A stretch of DNA of 64,000 nucleotides from an uncultured Candidatus Melainabacteria bacterium (GCA_934717745.1 CAKUZB010000001.1:1-64000), one strand, 5' to 3'. Shown: positions 42,792 through 52,361, counted from the first letter of the stretch. The notes: a model not told the origin generated them from the sequence alone. Program-made: numbers and translations.

Positions 42792-45700
42792 ATGAGTACT
42801 CCTGAATTTAATTTTAAATATTTGAAAGAACACGCTACCGCAGGTAGTTGGCGTCGTGGCTATGAGTATTATACAAAGGATATGATACTTGAATCTTACC
42901 CTGAAAAGAATTTTTATATGGGAAAGGTAAAAGGTAGTTTTCAGGACTCATATAATACAGATTTAATTTTTAAAAAAAATAAAGTAGAAGCAAGATGTAA
43001 TTGCCCATTGAAGGAAGAATGGTGTAAACATGCTGTAGCCGTTGCAATCAAAGCGATTGATGAACACGCTTATGAAGATTGGTTAGAAACAAAATACGGT
43101 ATTGAAGCGGATTACAGCGATGAAAACACTGTAATGACAGAACCGCCAAAAGGTAATTATATTTTTCACTTTAACCCAAAAAGAAAGCCAAATTTTTTCT
43201 CTGTTTTGGTTATTTCAAGAACTACAGGTAAGGTTATTAGGGCGATTGAGCCTATTTTGTTAGGTTTGGTTGAGGCTCAAAAAAATGACCCGAATTTTGT
43301 TTTAAACCACTCTCAATTGGTTGAAGTTGAAATCTTTAAACAAATTTTAAAAACTGCAAGACAAGATAAAAAGGCCGGTTGGTACGATATTCCAATTCCA
43401 AAATTTGCACCAATGTTCCCAATGTTGGCTCAAGCGGACGAGGTTTTAGATGAAAAAACAAAAAATCGTATAAAATTTACAGATCAGGAATGGAAGTTGG
43501 TATTGTCTGTAAACACTTCTCAAGCAGGTAATATTATGCTTGAATTATTTTGGAAACGTCCTGACAAAGATGATATTATACCGTTTGAAGAAGTTAGATA
43601 TTTCTCACGTCAAATAAAATGGGGACGTTATAAAAATATTATTTTTCCAACAAATGTTTCAATGAATGTTGTTCCTCAAAACTTGTTAAAATCTACATTC
43701 ACAGATTTAAAAGATGCTGAGGGCGGAAAATTTATTTACGAGGAATTGCCAAAATTGCAGGAAGTAATTGACGTTGAAGTTTCTGAAACAATTAGCAAAT
43801 TATTCTTAGAACAACGTCCGCCAAAGAAAATTGTAACATTGGGCATTGATTACGACCAATCATTAAAAGCCTCTTTGGAGTTTGAATATGACGGAGTTAG
43901 AGTACCATTTTCAAAAACAGCGGATAAAACTCCTTATGTAACGGTAAAAAGCAAAGAAAATGATATGGTTTATTGGGTTAAACGTAATATCAAACACGAA
44001 ATTGAATCTTATCAAATGCTTTTGGCTTGTAAATTCGTTCCAATGCAGACAAACAACCTTGCTTTAGAAAAAGAGAATGCAATTGATTTTTATAATTATT
44101 ATATGAACAAAGCAGGTGATGGTTGGGTATTTGAAGAAAAAGACGATATTAGTTTCTTCAAATTAATAGAAGAACCGTTTAGAATGTGTGCAAAAATAGA
44201 CTTTTCTGAGGATTCAAAAGATAGTTTTGAAATTCAATTATATGGACAAGTTGGCGAAGATGTCATTAATTTTGATGAAATTTATGAAACTATTCAAAAT
44301 AACGAAAAATACAGTCGTGTGAGAAGTTTAGGATTTGTTGAATATCCTGCGGAAGATATTTATGCGATGATGCGTTCGTTTAATTCGTTTGACGCATATA
44401 GAAACGACGAAAATAAATTTTTAGTTAAAACATATCGTGCAGGTTTGGTTCAAGAACTTGAAACAAGAGGGTTTGAATTAGTATTAAGCGAGGAATTTAA
44501 AAAATTCTGGTCGCAAATAACGTCATTCTCAACTGATGAAAATTTAACATTACCAAAAGGCGTAAATGCTGAACTTCGTGAATACCAGATGAAAGGGTTC
44601 AGTTGGCTATGGTTTATGTATAAATATGGCTTAAACGGTATTTTGGCAGATGATATGGGTCTTGGTAAAACTCTTCAAGCCTTGAGTTTGATTCAAAAGG
44701 CAAAAGAAGAAGACGGAAGTATGCCTGTATTGGTAGTTTGTCCGACATCTGTTGTATTCAACTGGGAATCTGAAATTCAAAAGTTTACACCGGATTTAAC
44801 AAGTTTGAAACTTGCCGGAGTCGATAGAAAAAATCTTTTTGATAAAATTCCTGAATACGATATTATTATTACAAGTTATGCATTGATTCGTCGAGATATT
44901 GAGGAATTAAAGGCTATTAAATTTAGATATGTGATTCTTGATGAATCTCAAAATATTAAAAATGCAATGAGTCAAACTGCTCAGTCTGTGAAAATGTTAG
45001 ATGCTGACCATAAACTTGCTCTTTCAGGTACTCCAATTGAAAACAGGCTTGAAGAATTGTGGTCTGTATTTGATTTCTTAATGCCAGGCTTCTTGTTTAA
45101 TGTTGCTGAATTTAATTTCCGATATGTAAATCCTATTATGGAACGTCAAGACAAGACTGTTGAAAAACGTTTGAAAATGCAAATTTATCCATTTATTTTA
45201 CGTCGTATGAAACGAGATGTAGCGAAGGATTTACCGGATAAAGTTGAAAATATTGCATATTGTGAAATGACTCCGGAACAAAAAGATTTCTATCTTGATG
45301 TATTGGATAGTACAAAAGAAGAATTGTTTAAATCTATTGAACAAAACGGTCTTGAAAAGAGCAGAATGTCAATTTTCTCTGCATTATTGCGTTTACGTCA
45401 AATTTGTTGCCACCCTCGTTTGTACGACAAGGATATGGTTAAGGGCGATATTCAATCGGGTAAATTTGAACATTTAAAAGGAATGTTAGAACAAATTATT
45501 TCTGAAGGTCATAGAGTTCTATTATTTAGTCAATTTGTTGATATGTTAGACATTATCAAAGGTTGGTTAGAACGTAGTGGAATCCCTTATGAATACTTGA
45601 CAGGTAAAACAAAAGACAGACAAGGTGCAGTTGAAAGATTTAATTCTTCAACAAGCATTCCAATTTTCTTAATCAGTTTAAAAGCCGGCGGTACTGGTTT

Positions 45701-45968
45701 GAACTTAACCGGTGCGGACTATGTTATTCATTATGACCCATGGTGGAATCCTGCGGTTGAAGATCAAGCGACTGACCGTGCTTATCGTATCGGACAAACT
45801 AAAAAAGTATTTGTTTATAGAATTATTACTAAAAATACGGTTGAAGAAAAAATTCAAAAACTTAAATCAATCAAAAGAAACCTTGTTGATAGCGTAATTT
45901 CTGTTGATAGAAATATTACAAAATCGCTTACAATTGACGATATTAAAGAAATCTTCTCGGTTGACTAG
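42792..45968 (+). CDS. SWI2/SNF2-family ATPase with SWIM zinc finger
   Basis: 1058 residues. SWIM finger near the N-terminus (CNCPLKEEWCKHAVAVA, about 70-86), a long middle region, then SNF2 core: DDMGLGKT (K626), DESQ box (717-720), LSGTPIENRLEELWSVFDFL, and the helicase C lobe with GGTGLNL, DPWWNPAVEDQATDRAYRIGQ. Bacterial members remodel RNA polymerase or act on DNA. Single gene with a 194-bp AT-rich region before it; the ATG lacks a strong ribosome site. Confidence 0.9.
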   Translation: MSTPEFNFKYLKEHATAGSWRRGYEYYTKDMILESYPEKNFYMGKVKGSFQDSYNTDLIFKKNKVEARCNCPLKEEWCKHAVAVAIKAIDEHAYEDWLETKYGIEADYSDENTVMTEPPKGNYIFHFNPKRKPNFFSVLVISRTTGKVIRAIEPILLGLVEAQKNDPNFVLNHSQLVEVEIFKQILKTARQDKKAGWYDIPIPKFAPMFPMLAQADEVLDEKTKNRIKFTDQEWKLVLSVNTSQAGNIMLELFWKRPDKDDIIPFEEVRYFSRQIKWGRYKNIIFPTNVSMNVVPQNLLKSTFTDLKDAEGGKFIYEELPKLQEVIDVEVSETISKLFLEQRPPKKIVTLGIDYDQSLKASLEFEYDGVRVPFSKTADKTPYVTVKSKENDMVYWVKRNIKHEIESYQMLLACKFVPMQTNNLALEKENAIDFYNYYMNKAGDGWVFEEKDDISFFKLIEEPFRMCAKIDFSEDSKDSFEIQLYGQVGEDVINFDEIYETIQNNEKYSRVRSLGFVEYPAEDIYAMMRSFNSFDAYRNDENKFLVKTYRAGLVQELETRGFELVLSEEFKKFWSQITSFSTDENLTLPKGVNAELREYQMKGFSWLWFMYKYGLNGILADDMGLGKTLQALSLIQKAKEEDGSMPVLVVCPTSVVFNWESEIQKFTPDLTSLKLAGVDRKNLFDKIPEYDIIITSYALIRRDIEELKAIKFRYVILDESQNIKNAMSQTAQSVKMLDADHKLALSGTPIENRLEELWSVFDFLMPGFLFNVAEFNFRYVNPIMERQDKTVEKRLKMQIYPFILRRMKRDVAKDLPDKVENIAYCEMTPEQKDFYLDVLDSTKEELFKSIEQNGLEKSRMSIFSALLRLRQICCHPRLYDKDMVKGDIQSGKFEHLKGMLEQIISEGHRVLLFSQFVDMLDIIKGWLERSGIPYEYLTGKTKDRQGAVERFNSSTSIPIFLISLKAGGTGLNLTGADYVIHYDPWWNPAVEDQATDRAYRIGQTKKVFVYRIITKNTVEEKIQKLKSIKRNLVDSVISVDRNITKSLTIDDIKEIFSVD

Positions 45969-45979
45969 AAATATAAAAT

Positions 45980-46195
45980 TTAAAGCCCTTTTAACAACTC
46001 GTTGATGTCAATTTTTAAAGCATTTGCGATGTCGAGTGCTGTTAATAATGAGGGAACTTGAACTCCTCTTTCAATATAACTAATTGTTTGAGCAGAAAGA
46101 TTTGTTTTTTCTGCAAGAACTTCTTGAGAGTAGTTTTTGCGGTTTCTTTCTGCTCTTAAATTGTTAGCAATAGTTTTTATTCGTTCATCTTTCAT
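45980..46195 (-). CDS. XRE-family DNA-binding regulator
   Basis: 71 residues, one helix-turn-helix domain (about 8-62: LRAERNRKNYSQEVLAEKTNLSAQTISYIERG split over two helices) and little else, as in small Cro/CI-like regulators. Its ATG has TATAAT exactly 6 nt upstream and no ribosome site, so the mRNA is probably leaderless. Divergent from the HAD gene; a TAGAC-N4-GTCAA palindrome lies between them and may be its operator. Ends 11 bp from the SNF2 stop. Confidence 0.8.
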   Translation of the reverse strand: MKDERIKTIANNLRAERNRKNYSQEVLAEKTNLSAQTISYIERGVQVPSLLTALDIANALKIDINELLKGL

Positions 46196-46201
46196 ACTAA
46201 T

Positions 46202-46241
46202 ATTATATTTTATTGACTTTTGTCTATCCAGTAAGTATGAT
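46202..46241. promoter_or_regulatory. overlapping divergent promoters with a palindromic site
   Basis: Minus: TATAAT (46207-46202), 6 nt to ATG 46195. Plus: TTGACT (46213-46218), 17 nt, TATGAT (46236-46241) toward the HAD gene. The palindrome TTGAC-TTTT-GTCTA (46213-46226) covers the plus -35 box and lies next to the minus -10, a fitting place for XRE repressor binding. The operator is inference. Confidence 0.5.
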
Positions 46242-46297
46242 AATGATAAATGTTAGTATAGTTACATAAATAAGAAGAGTAGCACTTAAAAATAGAA

Positions 46298-46633
46298 ATG
46301 AACAAACAAGTTATATTAATAGATTTAGATGGTGTTTTGAATACTTATTCAGGATATTTCGATGAAAATTATATTCCAAAACCAAAAAATGGTGTGGTTG
46401 ATTTTTTGACAAAATTAAATGAAAAATTCATTGTTAAAATTTTTACTACAAGAAATAAACTTTTAGTTGCAAAATGGTTAATTGAATATAATTTAGATAA
46501 ACTTGTCGATGATATAACAAATGTCAAAGAACTTTGTTGGCTTTATATAGATGATAGATGTATCTTTTTTGACGGTGATTACACAAACTTATTAAAAAGC
46601 ATTAATGAATTTCAACCTTGGTATAAATCATAA
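46298..46633 (+). CDS. small HAD-superfamily hydrolase
   Basis: 111 residues, core HAD fold without a cap. Motif I DLDGVL (D8, D10), motif II-like T in FTTRNK, motif IV YIDDR (about 88-92). Such minimal HAD proteins act on small phosphorylated molecules; the substrate is unknown. The leader of about 50 nt has no obvious strong ribosome site. Divergent from the XRE gene, which may control it. Confidence 0.75.
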   Translation: MNKQVILIDLDGVLNTYSGYFDENYIPKPKNGVVDFLTKLNEKFIVKIFTTRNKLLVAKWLIEYNLDKLVDDITNVKELCWLYIDDRCIFFDGDYTNLLKSINEFQPWYKS

Positions 46634-46663
46634 TTTATGATATATTTTATCTAAGGTGAATTA

Positions 46664-47926
46664 ATGAAAAACAAATTTATTTTTATCGTTTTTATAGTTT
46701 TATGTTTAAATTTTTCTGTTCAAATGTCTGCATTTGCAGAAGATTTTGGCAAAATTGTTGTCAAAAACGGTAAGTATTTTGTTGTTAAATATCACAAATA
46801 TATTCTTAAAAATTACGATTATATTGAAAAGGTTACTAATTCGAAAGACGATTTTTATTTAGTTGAGTTGAATGGCAAAAAAGGGATTATGTTTGCAAGT
46901 GGTGCTGTTTTGCTGAAGCCAATTTATGATGATATTGTAAATGCCGGCGATAACAATTTTATTGTAAAAGCAAATGGAAAATACGGACTTTATAACTTTT
47001 TTGATGAAAAGTGGGAAATTGTTCCGCACTTAGACCAATTTACGTTAGCGACAAATGACTTGTATATCGCAAGAAAAAACAATCGATATGGAATTTATTC
47101 AAGTAAAAAGAGAGAGTGGCTTTTAGATTTAAGTTTTGACATTATTACATTTGAACATAATAATTTTTATTTGCGAAAAGGCGGATATGACGGAGTTTTA
47201 AACCAATTTTTAGAGGTTGTTTTGCCTATGGTTTATGACGAAATCGAATATGACGAAGATAATTTTGTTTATTATGTTGCTAAAGGCGATAAGTGGGGTA
47301 TTTCAGATTTATATGGAAAATTTATTTTGCTTCCTGTTTATCAGGATATTTCTTTGTTGAAATATAATTCTGAATTTGTCGGTTATGTGGTTAAATTTTG
47401 TGGAAAATATGGAATTTTAAACCAAAAAGTAAGGTTAATTGTGCCTTTTATTTACGATAAAATAGAACGTTTGTCAGAATTTGACGATGAACTTTTGAAA
47501 GTTAAGATAACCGATAGATACGGAGATAGATACGGGGTTCTTAAATATAATGGCAAAAAAGTTCTAAAATGCAAGTATAAGGACATTTTACTATTAAAAA
47601 ATGAAAACTTAGAATCGCTTGAAAATGATATTTATGTCTATAGGGATAAAAACAAAGATTATGTTTTTGTTTATCCTGCTGAAAACGGTTATGGAGTTAA
47701 GACTTTGAATGGTAAGGAATTAGTTTTTCCTAACTATCAGGAAATTTATGCGTATTTTTACAATAAAACCGTTCAAACTTTTGTTGTAAAACGCAATAAC
47801 AGATACGGAGTTGTAGAGGTTACAGACGGAATACAATCATTTAATTATATAAATAAACCACTTGATGACATAATTTACGAAATAAAATTAAAAGTTACGA
47901 AACAAAATCAATTATTTAAAGCATAA
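46664..47926 (+). CDS. exported WG-repeat protein
   Basis: 420 residues. Signal peptide (MKNKFIFIVFIVLCLNFSVQ, cut near AFA, 23). About eight degenerate WG/KWG repeats with the pattern (K/R)xG(K/I)x-G(L/I/V)(Y/L/I)xxxGKxxLxPxYDxI, for example GKYGLYN, DKWGISD, GKYGILN, NRYGVVE. WG-repeat proteins are abundant in gut bacteria; a surface or periplasmic binding role is usual but unproven. AAGGTG before the ATG. Confidence 0.8.
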   Translation: MKNKFIFIVFIVLCLNFSVQMSAFAEDFGKIVVKNGKYFVVKYHKYILKNYDYIEKVTNSKDDFYLVELNGKKGIMFASGAVLLKPIYDDIVNAGDNNFIVKANGKYGLYNFFDEKWEIVPHLDQFTLATNDLYIARKNNRYGIYSSKKREWLLDLSFDIITFEHNNFYLRKGGYDGVLNQFLEVVLPMVYDEIEYDEDNFVYYVAKGDKWGISDLYGKFILLPVYQDISLLKYNSEFVGYVVKFCGKYGILNQKVRLIVPFIYDKIERLSEFDDELLKVKITDRYGDRYGVLKYNGKKVLKCKYKDILLLKNENLESLENDIYVYRDKNKDYVFVYPAENGYGVKTLNGKELVFPNYQEIYAYFYNKTVQTFVVKRNNRYGVVEVTDGIQSFNYINKPLDDIIYEIKLKVTKQNQLFKA

Positions 47927-47945
47927 ATCAAATTAATTATATGGC

Positions 47946-47951
47946 TATAAT
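47946..47951 (+). promoter_or_regulatory. -10 box 6 nt before the xer ATG (leaderless mRNA)
   Basis: TATAAT, then TAAAAT, then ATG at 47958. No ribosome site. Confidence 0.6.
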
Positions 47952-47957
47952 TAAAAT

Positions 47958-48818
47958 ATGGACGTGCAACTTTTGTCTGAATATTTGGAATATCTTGAAT
48001 TAGAGCGAGGATTGGCAAAAAATACAATTGATGCCTATCGTCGAGATTTGTCAATGTTTTTCGATTTTTGTCAACATCCTGATTTTGATAACGTTACACG
48101 TATGAGTATAAATTCGTATATTCGTTTTTTGCGTGAAGAAGATTACTCTCCTACAAGTGTTATAAGGAAGATAGCCTCTTTGAGAGGTTTTTTTAAATGG
48201 CTTTGTGCAAACGAATTATGTAAAGTTGACCCAACGATAACTATTGAACGTCCAAAAATTCCGCAAAGATTGCCAAAAGTTATGACAATTGCTGAAATTG
48301 AAGAAATTTTACGAGAAAATCTTACAAAAACTCAACGTGTAGTTATCGAATTGCTTTATGGTTGCGGACTTCGTGTTTCGGAATTAACAAATTTGAAAAT
48401 AAATAATTTTGATTTAAGTGCAAAATATCTTACCGCCTTTGGTAAAGGGTCTAAAGAACGTATTGTTCCTTTAGGAAAAAAAGCAATCGAAGCATTAAAA
48501 GATTATTTAAAAGAAAGAGAATTTTTACTTAAAAAATTTCGTTTGAACACAAATATTCTTTTGATTTCAGAAAAAGGAAAACAATTAACACGTCAAGACA
48601 TTTACACTTTTATTCACGAGCAAGGTAAAAAAATTCATAAAAATATTTCACCACACACTCTAAGACACTCTTATGCAACACATTTACTTGAAAATGGTGC
48701 AGATTTACGTGTGGTACAAGAACTTTTAGGACACAGTGATGTTGCGACGACTCAATTATACACGCATATTAGTAAAAAACGATTGAAAGATGTTTATTTT
48801 TCAATCAACGGAGCATAA
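47958..48818 (+). CDS. tyrosine recombinase, XerC/XerD type
   Basis: 286 residues, the length of chromosomal Xer proteins. SAM-like N-domain (1-85), catalytic R in YGCGLRVSELTNL, K in the beta-hairpin, HTLRHSYATHLL box, GHSDVATTQLYTHI with the Tyr nucleophile. Chromosome dimer resolution is the likely job. Leaderless promoter just upstream. rsmD follows after one base. Which of XerC or XerD cannot be told here. Confidence 0.9.
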   Translation: MDVQLLSEYLEYLELERGLAKNTIDAYRRDLSMFFDFCQHPDFDNVTRMSINSYIRFLREEDYSPTSVIRKIASLRGFFKWLCANELCKVDPTITIERPKIPQRLPKVMTIAEIEEILRENLTKTQRVVIELLYGCGLRVSELTNLKINNFDLSAKYLTAFGKGSKERIVPLGKKAIEALKDYLKEREFLLKKFRLNTNILLISEKGKQLTRQDIYTFIHEQGKKIHKNISPHTLRHSYATHLLENGADLRVVQELLGHSDVATTQLYTHISKKRLKDVYFSINGA

Positions 48819-48819
48819 A

Positions 48820-49326
48820 ATGAATATTACCGCAGGAAAATACAAAGGGCAAAAGGTTGTTGCCCCTGATGAAAATATAACTCGCCCAACACTTTCAAAA
48901 GTTAGAATGGCTCTTTTTAATACCCTTCAATCCATTATTGATTTTGAGGGTGCAACTTTTTTGGATATGTTTGCAGGGTCTGGAATTATGGGGTTGGAAG
49001 CATTATCCAGAGGTTTTGTGCGAGTGGTTGCAATAGAAAAAAATCCAAAAGTTTTTAGAATTTTAGAAAATAATTATAAATCAATCGGTGAAAAACAAAC
49101 TTTAATTAAAGGTGATAGTCTAAAATATACAACAGATGAATATTTTGATGTCGTATACGTTGACCCGCCATATTATGCAGGAGTTTATGAGCAAGCACTT
49201 TCGACAATAAACGATTGTTCAATTGTAATTCTTGAACATACAACAAATGTGGACTTTAAAGGTTTTGAAATTATTAAACAGAAAAAATATGGCGACAAGT
49301 TTTTAACTTTTTTGCGTAAGGCTTAA
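48820..49326 (+). CDS. rsmD: 16S rRNA (guanine966-N2)-methyltransferase
   Basis: 168 residues from ATG 48820. MNITAGKYKGQKVVAP start, R-P-T-L-S-K-V-R-M-A-L-F-N, SAM-binding FLDMFAGSGIMGLEALSRG, and catalytic DPPYYAG. GGAG lies 8 nt upstream; an in-frame ATG at 48790 lies within the xer gene and is unlikely. Co-transcribed with xer. Confidence 0.93.
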   Translation: MNITAGKYKGQKVVAPDENITRPTLSKVRMALFNTLQSIIDFEGATFLDMFAGSGIMGLEALSRGFVRVVAIEKNPKVFRILENNYKSIGEKQTLIKGDSLKYTTDEYFDVVYVDPPYYAGVYEQALSTINDCSIVILEHTTNVDFKGFEIIKQKKYGDKFLTFLRKA

Positions 49327-49347
49327 TAAAGTTTTTCAAATACATGT

Positions 49348-49385
49348 AAAAATCCTATTCTTAAAAAAGAATAGGATTTTTATTT
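49348..49385. terminator. bidirectional terminator
   Basis: AAAAATCCTATTC and GAATAGGATTTTT (13-bp stem, 8-nt loop) followed by TATTTC. Ends rsmD and the opposed HNH gene at 49416. Confidence 0.85.
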
Positions 49386-49415
49386 CTGCAATATATTATT
49401 TTGTGTTATGTCTAA

Positions 49416-50813
49416 CTAAGCAGCAATTTCTTCTGAATCTTGTGCTTGTTGAGTGTTTTGAGTTTGTTGAGTTTGTTGTGTTTCTGGGAATCTAACAATT
49501 TTATGTCTTTTACCTGTTTTTTTAGGTTTGCCTGATTTGTTAGGTTTTGTTGTTTTTTCTGTTGAATCAGATTTGTTAGATTTTGAAGTTGAACCATGGT
49601 ATGAACCTTGGTAAGCACCAGATGCATTTGCTTTTTCTTTAGCATCTGCTACAGGTTGTGATAAACCTCTTTCTTCACGTGCTTTATCAATTTCTTCAGG
49701 ATTTTTAACTTTGATAACAACTTTACCTTCAGTTTCTTTTTCAACTGCGGCTTTCATATCAACCGGATAATCATCATAGTTTCCGCCAATTTTACCTTTA
49801 ATAATTTCTTCAGTTACAGCATCTGCGTTAACTTGAATATTGTCCGGCATGTTTGGATATCTTTTCATCCATTCATCATAAGACATGTTACCACGAGAGC
49901 CGTTACATTCTTGGCATTCACCCATGTAGTTATCAGTTGCATTTGGACCACCTTTAGATTTTGGGTGGATATGTTCTGCTGTTACAACTGCTTTTTGAAT
50001 TAATCTGCGTGCAAATTTAGAATCGCTTCCGCCGTAAGCATAATTTGTAAGCATTTTTTGAATTGTTTTTTCTGATTCAGGTAATTGAACAGCAACATCT
50101 AAGATTTTGTGCATTGCTTTGTGGTCAATACCTTTCTTTTGTTCTAAATCAACTAAGTTTGTTAAAAAACCTGTTCTGCTGAATGATGAAGTTTTACCTC
50201 TTTTTACTCTGCTAGAACTGATACCAAATGATGCACTCAATGCTCTTTCGCAAGCACCTTGAATTGCATTATCTTCACCTAAAAGTTCTTTAGATTTTTC
50301 ACTTGTTCTTTTTAAAACGTCAACTTGTTCATCTTTCAAAATTTGACCGGCATCAGCACCTTTTCTTGTAATAGCAGTTGTTAAAGTTGCATCAGGCATA
50401 TCTTTCAATTGTTTTTGAATGTAGTGAACAATTGCTTTTTCTTCTGCTCTGAAATAATCCATGTTATCATCTAAAATTTGATTTAATTCAGCACCACTTG
50501 CTTTACCTGCGTTTGTTGTGAATTCATCGATTTGTTTGTTGTTCATCATTGGACGACCACAGCATGTGCAAGGCATATCTTCCAATTCTTTAACTCTAAA
50601 GTTACTTGTTGAGCATGGAAAACCTGTGAATGCGATGTTTAAGTTTTGACCGCCTAAAAAGTAATTTCTGGCAATTTGTGATGCTTTTGATGAATTTTGT
50701 GCGTCAAAAGGATTTGTAACGTTTTTAAGATTTTCTTGAGATTGTGATTTGTTTTCTTTTGCAACAGCCATTGTCGATTTTGGCATTGCAGCATAAATTC
50801 TTTGTACTTGCAT
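49416..50813 (-). CDS. HNH-endonuclease-like protein, tandem paralogue 1
   Basis: 465 residues. N-terminal Cys cluster (FPCSTSNFRVK then MPCTCCGRPMM, C67, C82, C84, C85), a helical middle of about 190 residues, then an HNH motif at about 280-312: AEHIHPKSKGGP, NY, and ECQECNGSRGN. After it a highly conserved part (YDDYPVD, IKVKNPEEIDKAREERGL) and a Lys/Ser-rich low-complexity tail of about 90 residues ending in Gln/Thr repeats. No signal peptide. Paralogue of the next gene. It is not inside an intron or intein; role unknown (nuclease, toxin or DNA-linked effector). Confidence 0.7.
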   Translation of the reverse strand: MQVQRIYAAMPKSTMAVAKENKSQSQENLKNVTNPFDAQNSSKASQIARNYFLGGQNLNIAFTGFPCSTSNFRVKELEDMPCTCCGRPMMNNKQIDEFTTNAGKASGAELNQILDDNMDYFRAEEKAIVHYIQKQLKDMPDATLTTAITRKGADAGQILKDEQVDVLKRTSEKSKELLGEDNAIQGACERALSASFGISSSRVKRGKTSSFSRTGFLTNLVDLEQKKGIDHKAMHKILDVAVQLPESEKTIQKMLTNYAYGGSDSKFARRLIQKAVVTAEHIHPKSKGGPNATDNYMGECQECNGSRGNMSYDEWMKRYPNMPDNIQVNADAVTEEIIKGKIGGNYDDYPVDMKAAVEKETEGKVVIKVKNPEEIDKAREERGLSQPVADAKEKANASGAYQGSYHGSTSKSNKSDSTEKTTKPNKSGKPKKTGKRHKIVRFPETQQTQQTQNTQQAQDSEEIAA

Positions 50814-50935
50814 TTTTTTTGAGACCCTATTTCTTTCCTAAATATCTTTGTGTTTATTTATAATTTATTTGACCATTAATTTTTATATTTTTATTATATA
50901 TCAACTTTAAATCATGGATACCATATTGTAAAGTT

Positions 50936-52117
50936 TTATTTCGATTTTTTGTCAGAAGTTCGTTTAGATGGAGTAGGTTCTTTGCTATCAGTAGGTTTTG
51001 GAAGTCCTCTTTCTTCACGAGCCTTGTCTATTTCTTCCGGATTTTTAACTTTAATTTTAACAAGTCCGCCGGTTTCTCTATCCATTGTTCTTTGAATATC
51101 TACAGGATAATCGTCATAATCTGTGCCTAAATTACCGTTTATAATTCGTTCTGTAACTTCATCAATATTTCTTTGTACGCTTCTTGGCATGTTAGGGAAG
51201 TTTTGCATCCATTCTTCTAACGGCATGTGTCCACGTTTTGAGTTGCAATCACCACATTCAGCAACGTAGTTTGCAGTGTTGTCTGGACCACCAAGAGAGT
51301 CCGGATGAATATGTTCTGCTGTCGAAACTGCTGTTTGTGCAAGTCTGTGAGCAATTGCTTTATCGTCTTTGTCGCCATGAGCATATTTTACGATGAAGGC
51401 TTCAATTGAATTTTGCGACATTGGAATTTTTACAGCAATGTCTAATAATTGACCTGCTAATTCTTTGTCTTTTAAATTTTTTGTAACGTTAACCATTGAT
51501 TTTAAGAAAGGTTTTCTTTCAAAGTGGTTTTCGTCTGTACTATTTTTAATTTTATTTCTTGCTTGATTTACGCATTTTTCTACTGCGTTATCTTTTCCTA
51601 AAACAGATGCTTTTTGAGTTAATTCATCTAATACGTTGTATTGTTCATCTTCCAGTAAAACTCTTGCATTTGGAGAATATTTTGTCAATAAACCTTTCAT
51701 TGTAAGTTTTGGATTTTCTTGAGAAGTTTTTAAAAGGAAGTTAACAACTGCTTTTTCTGTTCCTCTGAAATATTCCATGTTTGCGTTCAAAAGACCTTGC
51801 AAATCTTCACCTGTAGCACCTACAGCAGAATTTTCAAAATGTTTAACTCCGTCGTTAGTCATCATCATACGACCACAACAAGCACAAGGGATACCTTCTT
51901 CTTTTTTTACTTTAAAACCTGATTTATCGCAATGATGACCTTTGAAACTAACTAATTGTCCACCTCTAAAGTAGTTAGAAATTGCTTGAGAACCTTTTTT
52001 ATCATCAGTTGTTTGAATTTGTGGTTGCACGTTTTGAGGTGTAACAGTTTTATCCTGTGTTTGAGTTTTTGGTTGAATGTAAGAAGTTTTTTGAATATCT
52101 AAACTGTTAAGTATCAT
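50936..52117 (-). CDS. HNH-endonuclease-like protein, tandem paralogue 2
   Basis: 393 residues. Same plan as 49416-50813: Cys cluster (HHCDKSGFKVK then IPCACCGRMMM), helical middle, HNH AEHIHPDSLGGP with NYVAECGDCNSKRGHM (about 267-300), then the conserved YDDYPVD and VKNPEEIDKAREERGL. It lacks the long tail of its neighbour. The first 40 residues are Gln/Thr-rich and disordered-looking. A 122-bp gap separates the two genes, so each may have its own promoter. The conserved tail beyond the HNH fold is as strong as the HNH itself, hinting at a binding part. Confidence 0.7.
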   Translation of the reverse strand: MILNSLDIQKTSYIQPKTQTQDKTVTPQNVQPQIQTTDDKKGSQAISNYFRGGQLVSFKGHHCDKSGFKVKKEEGIPCACCGRMMMTNDGVKHFENSAVGATGEDLQGLLNANMEYFRGTEKAVVNFLLKTSQENPKLTMKGLLTKYSPNARVLLEDEQYNVLDELTQKASVLGKDNAVEKCVNQARNKIKNSTDENHFERKPFLKSMVNVTKNLKDKELAGQLLDIAVKIPMSQNSIEAFIVKYAHGDKDDKAIAHRLAQTAVSTAEHIHPDSLGGPDNTANYVAECGDCNSKRGHMPLEEWMQNFPNMPRSVQRNIDEVTERIINGNLGTDYDDYPVDIQRTMDRETGGLVKIKVKNPEEIDKAREERGLPKPTDSKEPTPSKRTSDKKSK

Positions 52118-52361
52118 AATTTAGCGATTCTAATTTTAGTAAATTGTACACTGATATAAATTCCCTAAAAAATAAATTTGCTAGTTTGTTTTTTAAAATT
52201 TTACAATAGTTTATAATGTAATATTTACACTAATTTTAGCCTATCCTCCATTAGGGGGATTTTTACGTAAATTTTGTTTACAAACTTTGCTTTTCTTTAT
52301 TTTTATGCAAAAATGAACTTGGATATTAATATTTTAACTTTTTTTTAGTGAAGGAGAAGAA

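Noticed and set aside
47958..48818. Phage or integrative-element integrase
   Set aside because: Length and motifs fit chromosomal Xer; rsmD follows by one base; no attachment sites, tRNA or phage genes nearby.
49416..52117. Homing endonucleases of an intron or intein
   Set aside because: Both are free-standing genes with own starts and a shared terminator region; no host gene is interrupted.
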